From assembly GCF_014851765.1 (NCBI RefSeq), contig NZ_JACVAI010000007.1:124001-188000 (forward strand): a stretch of DNA of 64,000 bases, in the 5' to 3' direction. Of this stretch, positions 8,035 through 16,327 are shown piece after piece (position 1 is the stretch's first letter; each line of letters opens with the position of its first letter). Made by a program: the position numbers and the translations under genes. The stretch comes from Pseudomonas sp. PDM04 (GTDB taxonomy: Bacteria > Pseudomonadota > Gammaproteobacteria > Pseudomonadales > Pseudomonadaceae). Under the pieces are notes generated by a model. It had not been told where the DNA came from and ran no database searches. It was given only the letters and a program-made list of their open reading frames with translations.

Positions 8035-8787
8035 TTAAAGCTCGTAGCCATAGGACTTGATGACAGCAGCGGCTTTCGGTCCCTTGAGGTAGTCAACCAG
8101 CGCCTTGGCGGCCGGGTTGTCCTTGCCTTTGTTGAGGATCACCGCATCCTGTTTGATCGGGTCGTGCAGGCTGGCGGGAACGATCCAGGCCGAACCGCTG
8201 GTGACTTTGCCGTCTTTATAGATCTGCGACAAGGCCACGAAGCCCAGTTCGGCGTTGCCGGTGGACACGAATTGGAACGCCTGGGTGATGTTCTGGCCTT
8301 CGACGATCTTGTCCTTGACCTTGTCGGTCAGCCCCTGTTTGGCCAGTACCTGAGTCGCGGCGAGGCCATAAGGTGCGGTTTTCGGGTTGGCAATCGACAG
8401 GTGATTGTACTGGTTGTCGCTCAACACTTTGCCTTTGCCATCGACGTAACCTTCCTTGGCCGACCACAGCGCCAGGGTGCCGACGGCGTAGGTGAAGCGC
8501 GACCCCTTGACCGTGTCGCCTTCGGTTTCGAGTTTTGCCGGGGTGGTGTCATCGGCGGAAAGGAACACTTCGAACGGCGCGCCGTTCTTGATCTGCGTAT
8601 AGAACTGGCCCGTTGCACCGAAGGAGGTGACCAGTTTGTGCCCGGTGTCTTTCTCGAAGTCGGCGGCGATGGCCTGGATCGGCGCAGTGAAGTTGGCGGC
8701 GACGGCCACCTGCACTTCGTCTGCATGGGCGCCGGCAATGGCGAATACGGCGAGCAGCGGGGCAAAACGCAAGGCACGAATGGTCAT
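8035..8787 (-). CDS. modA: Molybdate-binding periplasmic protein ModA
   Basis: 250 residues with a Sec signal peptide (1-22, cleavage after AGAHA). The mature protein starts DEVQVAVAANFTAPIQAIA and has the ModA features: Ser and Thr in FGATGQFYTQI and a later A-PYGLAA loop for oxyanion binding. It captures molybdate or tungstate in the periplasm and delivers it to ModBC. First gene of modABC. It lies directly downstream of the ModE-type operator at 8826-8853. Confidence 0.95.
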   Translation of the reverse strand: MTIRALRFAPLLAVFAIAGAHADEVQVAVAANFTAPIQAIAADFEKDTGHKLVTSFGATGQFYTQIKNGAPFEVFLSADDTTPAKLETEGDTVKGSRFTYAVGTLALWSAKEGYVDGKGKVLSDNQYNHLSIANPKTAPYGLAATQVLAKQGLTDKVKDKIVEGQNITQAFQFVSTGNAELGFVALSQIYKDGKVTSGSAWIVPASLHDPIKQDAVILNKGKDNPAAKALVDYLKGPKAAAVIKSYGYEL

Positions 8788-8825
8788 GAAACGGCTCCGT
8801 TGTAGGCAGTGAAGCGAGGGGGGTA

Positions 8826-8853
8826 ATCGCTATGTAAAAAACTATATAGCGAA
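8826..8853. promoter_or_regulatory. ModE-type operator ahead of modABC
   Basis: Two half sites, ATCGCTATGTA and TATATAGCGAA, separated by 6 bases. This matches the known ModE arrangement ATCGnTATATA-N6-TATATAnCGAT with about two mismatches. It ends 39 bases before the modA start, where a bound repressor would block the promoter. No modE gene is inside the window. Confidence 0.75.
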
Positions 8854-8928
8854 ATGCCTGCAAACGGAATCCGTCGGGTGCGTCCAATTGACCCAGTAGC
8901 CGCTGCGACAGTGGCTACAGGACCACTC

Positions 8929-9993
8929 TCAGGTTCGCATCAGCTTGGCCAGGCCCTCTTCCGCCAGGCGCCGGGTCAGTTCGGCCGTGGTCATTTCCAC
9001 CGATAACGGAAACGCCTGTCCGGCCCACAGGTTGCTGAACTGTGCCTCGCCCTTGGCGCGCAAGGGCAGCAATGCGCCACCGGCCAGCGGAAAGGCCGGG
9101 GCCTTGTCGCTCATGGGGCCGATTTCGCGCATCACCCGATTGAAAATGCCCCGCGCCGGGCGGCCGGTGAACAGGTTGGTGAGTGCGGTGTCGCTTTCCC
9201 TGGCAGTCCGCAACGCCTGGTGATGGGAGGCGCTGACCTTGGCTTCCGGTGTGAACAGATACGCCGTGCCCACTTGCACCGCCGAGGCGCCCAGCACGAA
9301 CGCCGCCGCCACACCCCGTGCATCGGCAATGCCGCCAGCGGCGATCACCGGCACCTTCACCGCGTCGACGATTTGCGGCAGCAGGGCAAACAGGCCGACC
9401 TGGCCGCTGATGTCGTCGCTGAGAAACATGCCGCGATGACCGCCGGCCTCGTTACCCATGGCGATGATCGCGTCGCAGCCATGCTGCTCCAGCCAGATGG
9501 CTTCCTCGACAGTCGTGGCCGAAGACAGGACCTTGGCCCCGGTCGCCTTGACCCGATCCAGCAGTGATTTTTCCGGTAGGCCAAAGTGAAAACTCACCAC
9601 TTCGGGCCGCAGCTCTTCGACGACTTCGCAGGTCGCATGATCGAAGGGCGCGCGGTTGGACACCGGTGTCGGCGCATCGAAATCAACGCCCAGTTCGCGG
9701 TAGTAGGGCTCCAGCAGGTTTTTCCAATCCCGGGCGCGTTGCTCATCGGCTGCCGGGGGCTGGTGGCAGAAAAAATTGACGTTGATCGGTCGTCGGGTCT
9801 GCTGGCGAATGGTCTTGAGGTCCTCGCGCAACTGCTCGGTGGTCAGCATGGCTGCGGGCAACGAACCCAGGCCGCCAGCCTCGCTCGTCGCAATCACCAT
9901 GGCCGTGCCCGTGGCGCCGGCCATGGGGGCCTGGATGATCGGCAGTTCGATCCCCAGCAAATCAATGATTCGGGTGTCTGGCCATTGGCTCAT
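8929..9993 (-). CDS. Nitronate monooxygenase-like FMN oxidoreductase
   Basis: 354 residues forming one TIM barrel. Visible features: QAPMAG at 21-26, NVNFF at 71-75, MGNEAGGHRG with the family's conserved His186, and the FMN phosphate-binding AAGGIADARG and GASAVQVGTAYL. These define the nitronate monooxygenase / 2-nitropropane dioxygenase family, which oxidises toxic nitronates such as propionate-3-nitronate using FMN and oxygen. Some family members are NADH:quinone reductases, so the substrate is not certain. Single gene, divergent from acuI across 260 bases. Confidence 0.87.
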   Translation of the reverse strand: MSQWPDTRIIDLLGIELPIIQAPMAGATGTAMVIATSEAGGLGSLPAAMLTTEQLREDLKTIRQQTRRPINVNFFCHQPPAADEQRARDWKNLLEPYYRELGVDFDAPTPVSNRAPFDHATCEVVEELRPEVVSFHFGLPEKSLLDRVKATGAKVLSSATTVEEAIWLEQHGCDAIIAMGNEAGGHRGMFLSDDISGQVGLFALLPQIVDAVKVPVIAAGGIADARGVAAAFVLGASAVQVGTAYLFTPEAKVSASHHQALRTARESDTALTNLFTGRPARGIFNRVMREIGPMSDKAPAFPLAGGALLPLRAKGEAQFSNLWAGQAFPLSVEMTTAELTRRLAEEGLAKLMRT

Positions 9994-10253
9994 GTGCAGG
10001 GTTCTCCGAGGTCAAAACGGGGCAGGGACGGTAGAGCGGGTTTTTTAACAGCAATGATGAGGTGAAGACTAATCGAGTTTTTGTATGGGCTGTTTTTTGG
10101 GGTGTGAGGGTGTCTTGCCATCCATCTCATGGTGGGTGAGCTCAGCCAATTACTGGGTTCATTTGGGGATCCCCTGCCAAAAGTCGGGTTCCGGAAAGCG
10201 GTTTCAATGTGTTATTCCACTGCACGACAACCAGAAAACAGCGGGAGACAGCC

Positions 10254-11237
10254 ATGTTCCAAGGTATTTTGATCGACAAGGACGACAGCGGTTACCGGGC
10301 CGAGCTGCAACAGATCAATGACGATCAACTGCCCGAGGGCGATGTGACAGTGCGTGTGGCGTACAGCACGCTGAACTTCAAGGACGGCCTGGCCATCACG
10401 GGCAGCAGCCCGGTGGTGCGAAAATTCCCGATGGTGCCGGGCATCGATCTGGCGGGCACCGTCGAAGTCAGCGGCCATCCGGACTACAAGGTCGGTGATC
10501 AGGTCGTACTCAATGGCTGGGGCGTCGGCGAAGGGCACTGGGGCGGACTGGCGCAAAAGGCGCGCCTCAATGGCGACTGGCTGATTCCCTTGCCCCGGGA
10601 ATTCACCCCCGCCCAGGCCATGGCCATCGGCACCGCCGGTTACACGGCGATGCTGAGCATTCTGGCGCTGGAACATAACGGCGTGACGCCGGAGCAGGGT
10701 GAGGTCCTGGTGACGGGCGCCAATGGTGGTGTCGGCAGTTTTGCCATCGCCTTGCTCAACAAGCTCGGTTACCGGGTGGTGGCGTCCACGGGGCGTACTT
10801 CGGAACACGACTACCTGAAACGCCTGGGTGCCAGCGACATCATCGACCGTGCGACCCTGTCCGAGCCCGGCAAACCTTTGGCCAAGGAACGCTGGGCGGC
10901 GGTGATCGACTCGGTGGGCAGCCATACCCTGGCCAACGCCTGCGCCAGCACCAAGGCCAACGGCACGGTCGCCGCGTGCGGCCTGGCCCAGGGCATGGAT
11001 TTTCCGGCGTCGGTCGCCCCGTTCATCCTGCGTGGCGTGACGCTCGCCGGGATCAACAGCGTGACCCAGCCCAAGGCCAAGCGGATAGTGGCGTGGAACC
11101 GACTGGCCAAGGACCTGGATTTTGCACTGCTGCCACTGATCAGTCACGAAATCGGCCTGAGCGAAGCGATCGAGGCGGCACCGCGCCTGCTCGCCGGCCA
11201 GTTGCGTGGCCGGGTGGTGGTGGATGTGAACCGCTGA
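10254..11237 (+). CDS. acuI: Acrylyl-CoA reductase / YhdH-type quinone oxidoreductase
   Basis: 327 residues of the medium-chain dehydrogenase/reductase superfamily, zinc-free. The N-terminal GroES-like fold (NFKDGLAITG, PGIDLAGTV) precedes a Rossmann domain with VTGANGGVGSFA for NADPH. AcuI/YhdH reduces acryloyl-CoA to propionyl-CoA, which detoxifies acrylate. The ATG at 10254 was chosen for the GGGAGACAG ribosome binding site; an earlier in-frame ATG lacks one. Convergent with ada, with a single base between stop codons. Confidence 0.9.
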   Translation: MFQGILIDKDDSGYRAELQQINDDQLPEGDVTVRVAYSTLNFKDGLAITGSSPVVRKFPMVPGIDLAGTVEVSGHPDYKVGDQVVLNGWGVGEGHWGGLAQKARLNGDWLIPLPREFTPAQAMAIGTAGYTAMLSILALEHNGVTPEQGEVLVTGANGGVGSFAIALLNKLGYRVVASTGRTSEHDYLKRLGASDIIDRATLSEPGKPLAKERWAAVIDSVGSHTLANACASTKANGTVAACGLAQGMDFPASVAPFILRGVTLAGINSVTQPKAKRIVAWNRLAKDLDFALLPLISHEIGLSEAIEAAPRLLAGQLRGRVVVDVNR

Positions 11238-11238
11238 T

Positions 11239-12285
11239 TCAGCGCGACTCCCGCTCCAGCAACTGACGTTTGCGCTCCACGCCCCAGCGATAACCTGACA
11301 GGTTGCCGTCGCTGCGCACCACGCGATGGCAGGGAATCGCCACCGCCAGACTGTTCGCGCCGCAGGCCTGGGCCACGGCGCGCACGGCTTTGGGGGCACC
11401 GATGCGCCGGGCGATATCGGCGTAACTGGCGGTACTGCCAGCGGGGATGTCGCGCAGTGCCTGCCAGACACGTTCCTGGAATGCCGTGCCGCGCACGTCC
11501 AGCGGTAAATCCAGGCCGATGGCCGGGGCTTCGATGAAACCGACGACCCTGGCGATCAGTTGCTCGAACGCGGGGTCGGCGCCGATCAGGTTGGCCCGTC
11601 GAAACTTGTCCTGCAGATCGCACACCAATTGGTGCGGATCGTCCCCCAGCAGGATGGCGCAAACGCCGCGCGCGCTCTGCGCCACCAGAATCGCCCCGAG
11701 GGAACACTGGCCGACGGCAAAGCGAATGTCGTTGTTCTGTCCCTCGGCGCGGTAATCGCCGGGTTTCATTCCCAAAACCTGATCCGCCGCTTCATAAAAA
11801 CGGCTGTTGGAGTTGAAGCCCGCGTCATACAGCGCTTCGGTCACCGAACCCGCATCGGCCAGACGCTGACGCAGCTTGCGCGAGCGGTGGGCCGTGGCAT
11901 AGCCCCTGGGTGTCAGGCCGGTCACGGTTTTGAATACCCGATGAAAGTGAAAGCTGCTCAGGCCGGCGGCATCGGCCAGCTCGCCCAGCGTCGGCAGGTG
12001 CTCGGCGGTTTCGATCTGCCGGCACGCCGCGGCGACGGTCGCGGCGTGTTGCGTGGCGACCTCGGAGTGATCCTTTGCCGCTCGTTTGCTCGGACGATAA
12101 CCCGCTGCCTGGGCTTGCTCGGCCGAGTCGAAGAATACGACGTTCTGCGGCTTGGGCAAGCGTGCGAGGCTGCTGGGTCGACAATAGATGCCGGTGGTTT
12201 TCACCGCATACACAAACTGCCCGTCAGCCTGGGGGTCGCGGGCGACGACGGCGGCCCAGCGGGGATCGTTCTCGGTGGTGGTCAT
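11239..12285 (-). CDS. ada: Ada: alkylation-response regulator and O6-methylguanine-DNA methyltransferase, zinc site degenerate
   Basis: 348 residues with the full Ada layout: N-terminal phosphotriester domain (1-75), AraC-type helix-turn-helix (about 85-175), and C-terminal O6-methylguanine methyltransferase with acceptor Cys319 in IPCHRVV. In E. coli Ada the N-domain zinc is held by C38, C42, C69 and C72, and C38 takes the methyl group. Here only the C38 equivalent (Cys35, in IYCRPSS) remains; the other three are Ser39, Ser66 and Ala69. Repair of O6-methylguanine should be intact, but the methyl-triggered switch to activator is questionable. It follows alkB on the same strand, 86 bases away. 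Confidence 0.93.
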   Translation of the reverse strand: MTTTENDPRWAAVVARDPQADGQFVYAVKTTGIYCRPSSLARLPKPQNVVFFDSAEQAQAAGYRPSKRAAKDHSEVATQHAATVAAACRQIETAEHLPTLGELADAAGLSSFHFHRVFKTVTGLTPRGYATAHRSRKLRQRLADAGSVTEALYDAGFNSNSRFYEAADQVLGMKPGDYRAEGQNNDIRFAVGQCSLGAILVAQSARGVCAILLGDDPHQLVCDLQDKFRRANLIGADPAFEQLIARVVGFIEAPAIGLDLPLDVRGTAFQERVWQALRDIPAGSTASYADIARRIGAPKAVRAVAQACGANSLAVAIPCHRVVRSDGNLSGYRWGVERKRQLLERESR

Positions 12286-12371
12286 GGCGTTCTGTCCGTT
12301 GATCCGTTTGAGTCAGATTAACCAGACGGCGAGGTCGCCGCACTCCGGGGCTTGCGGTCAAATTCCGGGGT

Positions 12372-13037
12372 TCAGTGTGAGGTGCGGAACGTGAAGTTGA
12401 TCCGTTGCTCGCCCAGGCGTGGATGCTGGCCTGCCTTGATTGGCAAGATGCCGTGATAACGCAGGCGATCGACCCCGCCCCAGACCACGATATCGCCGTG
12501 AAACAGCGGCACCCGCTGGCTTTTGTCGTTGCGCTCGAAACCACCGAACAGGAACATCGCCGGCAGCCCCAGGGACACGGAAACAATGGGCGCTGCGTAG
12601 GACGCTTCGTTCTTGTCCTGATGCAATGACATCTTTGCGCCGGGAATGTAGCGGTTGATCAGGCATGAATCGGGCACGAAGTCGGCAAAACCCGCGTCCA
12701 GAGCCGCCGCCTGGGCGAGGGCGAAAAACACCTCGGGCATCGGCGGCCAGGGCGCCTGGGTGTGAGGATCCAGGCGTGAATAGCGATAACCGTTGCGGTC
12801 GGTGGTCCAGCCCCAGGTGCCGCAACTGCTCAGGGCCGCCGACATGGTGAAGCCACCGGGCGTGACCATTTGCCGAAACGGCGCCGCCGCCAGCACCGTC
12901 TCCAGCGCCGGCAGCAATCGCTCCAGCCAGGGCAGGGCGAAGCCCCGCAGGACGAAGGACTGTTGGCCGATCTGCTCGCGCCGCGGGACCTGTTCGGGCT
13001 CCGCGTCGGCAAACAGATCGAAGTTCATCGGGCTCAT
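12372..13037 (-). CDS. alkB: AlkB alpha-ketoglutarate-dependent DNA dealkylase
   Basis: 221 residues. Fe(II) ligands are His139 and Asp141 (LHQDKNE) and His195 (RYHGILP); Arg212 and Arg218 in RINFTFR match the 2-oxoglutarate-binding arginines of E. coli AlkB. The substrate-lid residues WGW and YRYS precede them. It oxidatively removes methyl groups from 1-methyladenine and 3-methylcytosine in DNA and RNA. Immediately upstream of ada, so the two probably form the adaptive-response unit. The start could also be Met4. Confidence 0.95.
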   Translation of the reverse strand: MSPMNFDLFADAEPEQVPRREQIGQQSFVLRGFALPWLERLLPALETVLAAAPFRQMVTPGGFTMSAALSSCGTWGWTTDRNGYRYSRLDPHTQAPWPPMPEVFFALAQAAALDAGFADFVPDSCLINRYIPGAKMSLHQDKNEASYAAPIVSVSLGLPAMFLFGGFERNDKSQRVPLFHGDIVVWGGVDRLRYHGILPIKAGQHPRLGEQRINFTFRTSH

Positions 13038-13048
13038 GAATCCACGTG

Positions 13049-13219
13049 TTACAGCGCCTTGCTGACGCTGATCTCGCTGATGACATCTTCACCGGCGCCA
13101 TGCAGGGCGTCCAGCGCTGCCCTGGCTTCGGCTTCGGTGCCGTGTTCAAGCTGGGCAAATTCGAAGCGACGCTCACCGTTGAGCTTGTACTTGATGACGT
13201 ATTTGGTGGTTTGGGCCAT
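13049..13219 (-). CDS. Small hypothetical protein
   Basis: 56 residues beginning MAQTTKYVIKYKLNGE. An N-terminal beta-hairpin-like part (KYVIKYKLNGERRFEFAQL) is followed by a helix (EAEARAALDAL). It lies between the DUF1883 gene and alkB on the same strand, 24 bases below the former. Codon use is like its neighbours. Function unknown. Confidence 0.6.
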   Translation of the reverse strand: MAQTTKYVIKYKLNGERRFEFAQLEHGTEAEARAALDALHGAGEDVISEISVSKAL

Positions 13220-13243
13220 GGTCGTGCCTGCGTGTCGGGCTGT

Positions 13244-13546
13244 TCAGCTCAGTTTCGAGCTGGAACGGCGGATGATCTTGATCGAGTGGGTCAGGGTCGG
13301 CTTGCGGGTGACGCTGATTGCCCGACGGTTGACGGTGTCGATGGTGATGTTCCAGAAACCGGTGCTCGGTGCGGTGATGCGCGCCGGGAAGGTGTCGAAC
13401 GCGCCGCCATGGTAGGTGTGGCGGCCGCCATTCTTGAAGCTGCGGAAGTTGGCGTCGTTCATCAAACGGATGTTGCACATTTGGGAGCATTGGATGACGA
13501 CGATATCGTCTTCATTGAGGTGCTCGCGCTGGTGGATAAATTTCAT
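13244..13546 (-). CDS. DUF1883 domain protein
   Basis: 100 residues covered by the DUF1883 family, recognised from MKFIHQREHLNEDD at the start and GGRHTYHGGAFDTFP in the middle. A small beta-rich cytoplasmic protein; in other genomes the domain sometimes occurs next to TIR domains. No function is established. It appears to head a short minus-strand unit with the 56-residue gene below it. Confidence 0.8.
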   Translation of the reverse strand: MKFIHQREHLNEDDIVVIQCSQMCNIRLMNDANFRSFKNGGRHTYHGGAFDTFPARITAPSTGFWNITIDTVNRRAISVTRKPTLTHSIKIIRRSSSKLS

Positions 13547-13758
13547 GAGGCGCCTCCAGAAGGGCTTTTTCTACAAAATCAAAACGATAGCATGGGCGAT
13601 TGGCGCAGTTTATCAGCCCGGACGGGTTATTATCCGGTTGCCGGGCTGCGCTTTGGCAATTAAAAACGGTTATTCGAAATTCAATGAACGATAAAAGCAA
13701 TGAGCCTCGGAGAAAACCAGCGATTGTGCTGTCGGAGGATCTTTGTCGGAGGTTTTGT

Positions 13759-14118
13759 ATGAAGTGGGGTGTATGGGTCTTGCCGTTTGCGTTGGCGATC
13801 AGTGGTTGTGCGAGCGTCGAGGAAATCAACGAGTCGCTGCCCACCATGAACGTGATTTCCGGTAAGAAACCCAATGAATACGCGCAATGCCTGACCGAAA
13901 AACTGGCCAGCAGCCGTGGCGCCCTGCAAGTCGAACCACAGGCGAAAGACGCTGTGCGGGTGATCGTGCCGCAGAAGTTTTCTTCGGGCCCGGCTGCGGT
14001 GTTCGATATTGAAGAGCGCTCCAACGGCAGCAGCATCAAGCTGCACGAGCGTATCTCCAACGTGCCCCTGCGCCCCATGGATGTTCGCAACGCCGCCACC
14101 GCTTGCATTTCCGGCTGA
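13759..14118 (+). CDS. Small lipoprotein
   Basis: 119 residues from the ATG at 13759, chosen because CGGAGGTTTTGT precedes it and because this start gives a clean lipoprotein signal: MKWGVWVLPFALAISGC with lipidated Cys17. A longer frame upstream lacks these. The mature domain has two further cysteines (C at AQCLTEK and TACISG) that could pair. Envelope-located, family not recognised. A strong hairpin terminator follows. Confidence 0.7.
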   Translation: MKWGVWVLPFALAISGCASVEEINESLPTMNVISGKKPNEYAQCLTEKLASSRGALQVEPQAKDAVRVIVPQKFSSGPAAVFDIEERSNGSSIKLHERISNVPLRPMDVRNAATACISG

Positions 14119-14141
14119 TAGAATACCGACCGTCAGCACCG

Positions 14142-14170
14142 ATGCCGCCAAAGCAACGCTTTGGCGGCAT
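14142..14170 (+). terminator. Rho-independent terminator
   Basis: A 13-bp perfect stem ATGCCGCCAAAGC with loop AAC and its complement, then TGTCATTT. It closes the lipoprotein gene and precedes the start of the next gene by 20 bases. Confidence 0.7.
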
Positions 14171-14190
14171 TGTCATTTCTGGAGTCGAGC

Positions 14191-14421
14191 ATGAAGCGAG
14201 AGCAAGTAAGGGAGCGGCATGCAGAGGGTCATATCTCTGCCACCCATGTGATTCAGAACCCGGCGGACCCGGCCGAATGGATCGTGTTTTTCAAGAAAAG
14301 CGCCGGACGCAGTTATTTTCTGGTGGATGACAACGACGAAGTCGAATCCTTCGCCCGCCTTGACGACCTGATCGAAACCATTCGAGGCCTGGGGATCAAG
14401 TTCGCCGAGATCCACATGTAG
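14191..14421 (+). CDS. Small hypothetical protein (RHAEG-IS type)
   Basis: 76 residues beginning MKREQVRERHAEGHIS. It is a compact alpha/beta protein with an acidic middle (YFLVDDNDEVESF). The N-terminal motif RHAEG-x-IS and a later YFLV are shared with the protein at 51441-51716, although the rest differs. The weak GGAGTCGAGC upstream is the only ribosome binding site. Convergent with the lipoprotein gene at 14430, 8 bases between stops. Function unknown. Confidence 0.6.
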   Translation: MKREQVRERHAEGHISATHVIQNPADPAEWIVFFKKSAGRSYFLVDDNDEVESFARLDDLIETIRGLGIKFAEIHM

Positions 14422-14429
14422 GCCAGGTC

Positions 14430-14711
14430 TTACTTGCAGACCACCACGACGCTGCGGTTCTTGTAGTTGCCGACGTCGACCCCCAGGGTCTTGTCGCTTT
14501 CGGCGGGAGACGGGGTGCCATTGGTGCCGACGATTCGATAACCGGTGCCCGCGCAGGAGGCATCGGCTTTTTCATAGCAGGCCGCCCAGGAATTGGCCTC
14601 ACCGGAGCAGTCGATGGCCAGGCCTTGTTCACCATTGTTCAGGTAAGTGGTTTCGGTGGTGGCACAACCGCTCAGGGCCAGCAGTGCAAGCAAGGGTAGA
14701 AGTCTTTTCAT
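14430..14711 (-). CDS. Small lipoprotein
   Basis: 93 residues from ATG 14711. The signal MKRLLPLLALLALSGC gives lipidated Cys16, after which ATTETTYLNNGEQ begins the mature chain. Four further cysteines (DCSGEA, ACYEKAD, SCAGTG and the C-terminal VVCK) may form disulfides. The pattern CSG-x5-W-x2-C-x4-D-x2-C-x3-GY is seen in small Pseudomonas envelope lipoproteins of unknown function. Confidence 0.75.
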   Translation of the reverse strand: MKRLLPLLALLALSGCATTETTYLNNGEQGLAIDCSGEANSWAACYEKADASCAGTGYRIVGTNGTPSPAESDKTLGVDVGNYKNRSVVVVCK

Positions 14712-14803
14712 GGTGGGTTCGTCGTGGGGATGATGAGGCTGTGACAGCACCGCAAGCAAAAGGTTATAGCCAAAGGCCACTTCTTTGTCTGCCCCCAAAG
14801 ATC

Positions 14804-14890
14804 GTGGGAGCGAGCCTGCTCGCGATGGCGGCGCATCAGTCAACCGTTCAGTCACTGACACACTGTCATCGCGAGCAGGATCGCTCCCAC
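14804..14890. repeat. REPIN (paired REP palindromes)
   Basis: GTGGGAGCGAGCCTGCTCGCGA and its inverted partner are separated by about 45 bases, so the whole 87 bases can fold into one long hairpin. One base in the right arm differs (AGGATCGCTCCC). Such elements spread non-autonomously through REP-associated RAYT transposases; no RAYT gene is in the window. Confidence 0.85.
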
Positions 14891-14909
14891 ATGGCGCAGG
14901 CCGTTCAGA

Positions 14910-15098
14910 TCAGGCCTTGTCCTTGCCGCGACGTTGGACAGTCGGGTGTTCCAGCTCCAGCACGGAGGCGACCTCGATGGCCAGCGCCTCGGTCGGGAAA
15001 GGGCCGGCGATCCGCTCGCCGCTGGCGCTGTCGACCCACCACTGGCCGTCTTTCGCCTTGTTGATCAGGTACCCGTTGACGCTCTTTGCTACCGACAT
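14910..15098 (-). CDS. Small hypothetical protein
   Basis: 62 residues beginning MSVAKSVNGYLINKAKDG. It reads as a small beta-sheet (GYLINKAKDGQWWVDSASG) followed by a helix (EALAIEVASVLEL) and a basic tail. No signal peptide. Divergent from galU across 259 bases. Function unknown. Confidence 0.6.
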   Translation of the reverse strand: MSVAKSVNGYLINKAKDGQWWVDSASGERIAGPFPTEALAIEVASVLELEHPTVQRRGKDKA

Positions 15099-15289
15099 CT
15101 ATCTGCCTCGTTGGCTGGTTCAAGTGCGCAATGATAGCGTCAAATGGCCGCAACCGGTGCGTCAGGGCCGGGCAGATAGATCGGCGTCGGCGTGAATTTC
15201 TGCTATGCCTAATGGCACGCCAGCAATCCTGCGGAACTATCCGCTGGAATATTTCTCGTATGTTGGCATCGGTTAGCCAGTGCGGGGCA

Positions 15290-15318
15290 TTGTAAGGTGC
15301 ACGCCGCCTGATTAGACT
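15290..15318 (+). promoter_or_regulatory. Candidate sigma-70 promoter of galU
   Basis: TTGTAA, a 17-base spacer and TAGACT, 40 bases ahead of the galU ATG. The spacing is ideal and both hexamers keep four bases of consensus. Prediction from sequence only. Confidence 0.5.
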
Positions 15319-15357
15319 GCGCCGAAACTCGTACACACAGCCTTTTCAAGGACTTTT

Positions 15358-16197
15358 ATGATCAAGAAATGCTTGTTCCCAGCAGCCGGTTACGGTACTC
15401 GCTTCCTGCCAGCGACTAAGGCCATGCCCAAGGAAATGCTGCCGGTGGTAAACAAGCCACTGATCCAGTACGGCGTCGAAGAGGCACTGGATGCCGGATT
15501 GACCGAAATCTCCATCGTGACCGGTCGCGGCAAGCGCGCCCTGGAAGACCACTTCGACATCAGCTACGAGCTGGAAAACCAGATCAAGGGCACCGACAAG
15601 GAAAAGTACCTGGTCGGCATCCGCAAGTTGCTTGACGAGTGCTCGTTCTCGTACACCCGCCAGACCGAAATGAAAGGCCTGGGCCATGCCATCCTGACCG
15701 GCCGTCCGCTGATCGGTGACGAACCGTTTGCCGTGGTACTGGCAGACGACCTGTGCGTCAACCTCGAAGGCGACGGCGTACTGACCCAGATGGTCAAGCT
15801 GTACAAGCAGTTCCGCTGCTCGATCGTGGCCATCCAGGAAGTCGATCCGCAGGAAACCAACAAGTACGGCGTGATCGCCGGCGAGATGATCCGCGACGAC
15901 ATCTACCGCGTTCACAGCATGGTCGAGAAACCAAAGCCGGAAGATGCGCCGTCGAACCTGGCCATCATCGGTCGCTACATCCTGACCCCGGACATTTTCG
16001 ACCTGATCGAACAGACCGAGCCAGGCAAGGGCGGTGAAATCCAGATCACCGACGCCCTGATGAAGCAGGCCCAGAACGGCTGCGTCATGGCCTACAAGTT
16101 CAAAGGCAAGCGTTTTGACTGCGGCGGCGCCGAAGGCTACATCGACGCGACCAACTTCTGCTTCGAGAACTTCTACAAGACCGGCAAGGCTTACTGA
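15358..16197 (+). CDS. galU: UTP-glucose-1-phosphate uridylyltransferase GalU
   Basis: 279 residues. The nucleotide-binding loop AAGYGTRFLPATKAMPKEM near the N-terminus, the metal-site Asp in VVLADDLC and the sugar-binding GRYILTP and GGEIQITDA segments are all present. It makes UDP-glucose for lipopolysaccharide core, exopolysaccharide and trehalose synthesis. Length equals the Pseudomonas enzyme. Monocistronic between its own promoter and the terminator at 16221. Confidence 0.97.
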   Translation: MIKKCLFPAAGYGTRFLPATKAMPKEMLPVVNKPLIQYGVEEALDAGLTEISIVTGRGKRALEDHFDISYELENQIKGTDKEKYLVGIRKLLDECSFSYTRQTEMKGLGHAILTGRPLIGDEPFAVVLADDLCVNLEGDGVLTQMVKLYKQFRCSIVAIQEVDPQETNKYGVIAGEMIRDDIYRVHSMVEKPKPEDAPSNLAIIGRYILTPDIFDLIEQTEPGKGGEIQITDALMKQAQNGCVMAYKFKGKRFDCGGAEGYIDATNFCFENFYKTGKAY

Positions 16198-16220
16198 TAG
16201 CGCCTGACCTGCTTGTACTG

Positions 16221-16245
16221 AAAAGCCACCTTCGGGTGGCTTTTT
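16221..16245 (+). terminator. Rho-independent terminator of galU
   Basis: AAAAGCCACC-TTCG-GGTGGCTTTTT: a UUCG-type tetraloop on a 6-bp GC stem, extended by A-T pairs and a T-run. Confidence 0.9.
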
Positions 16246-16327
16246 CGTTTTCTGCCCCCAAATAGTTCGCAGCGCTTGCCCAACGAACGGCGGCGGGTAT
16301 GCTGATGGCCTGCCGAGGAGAATGAAA

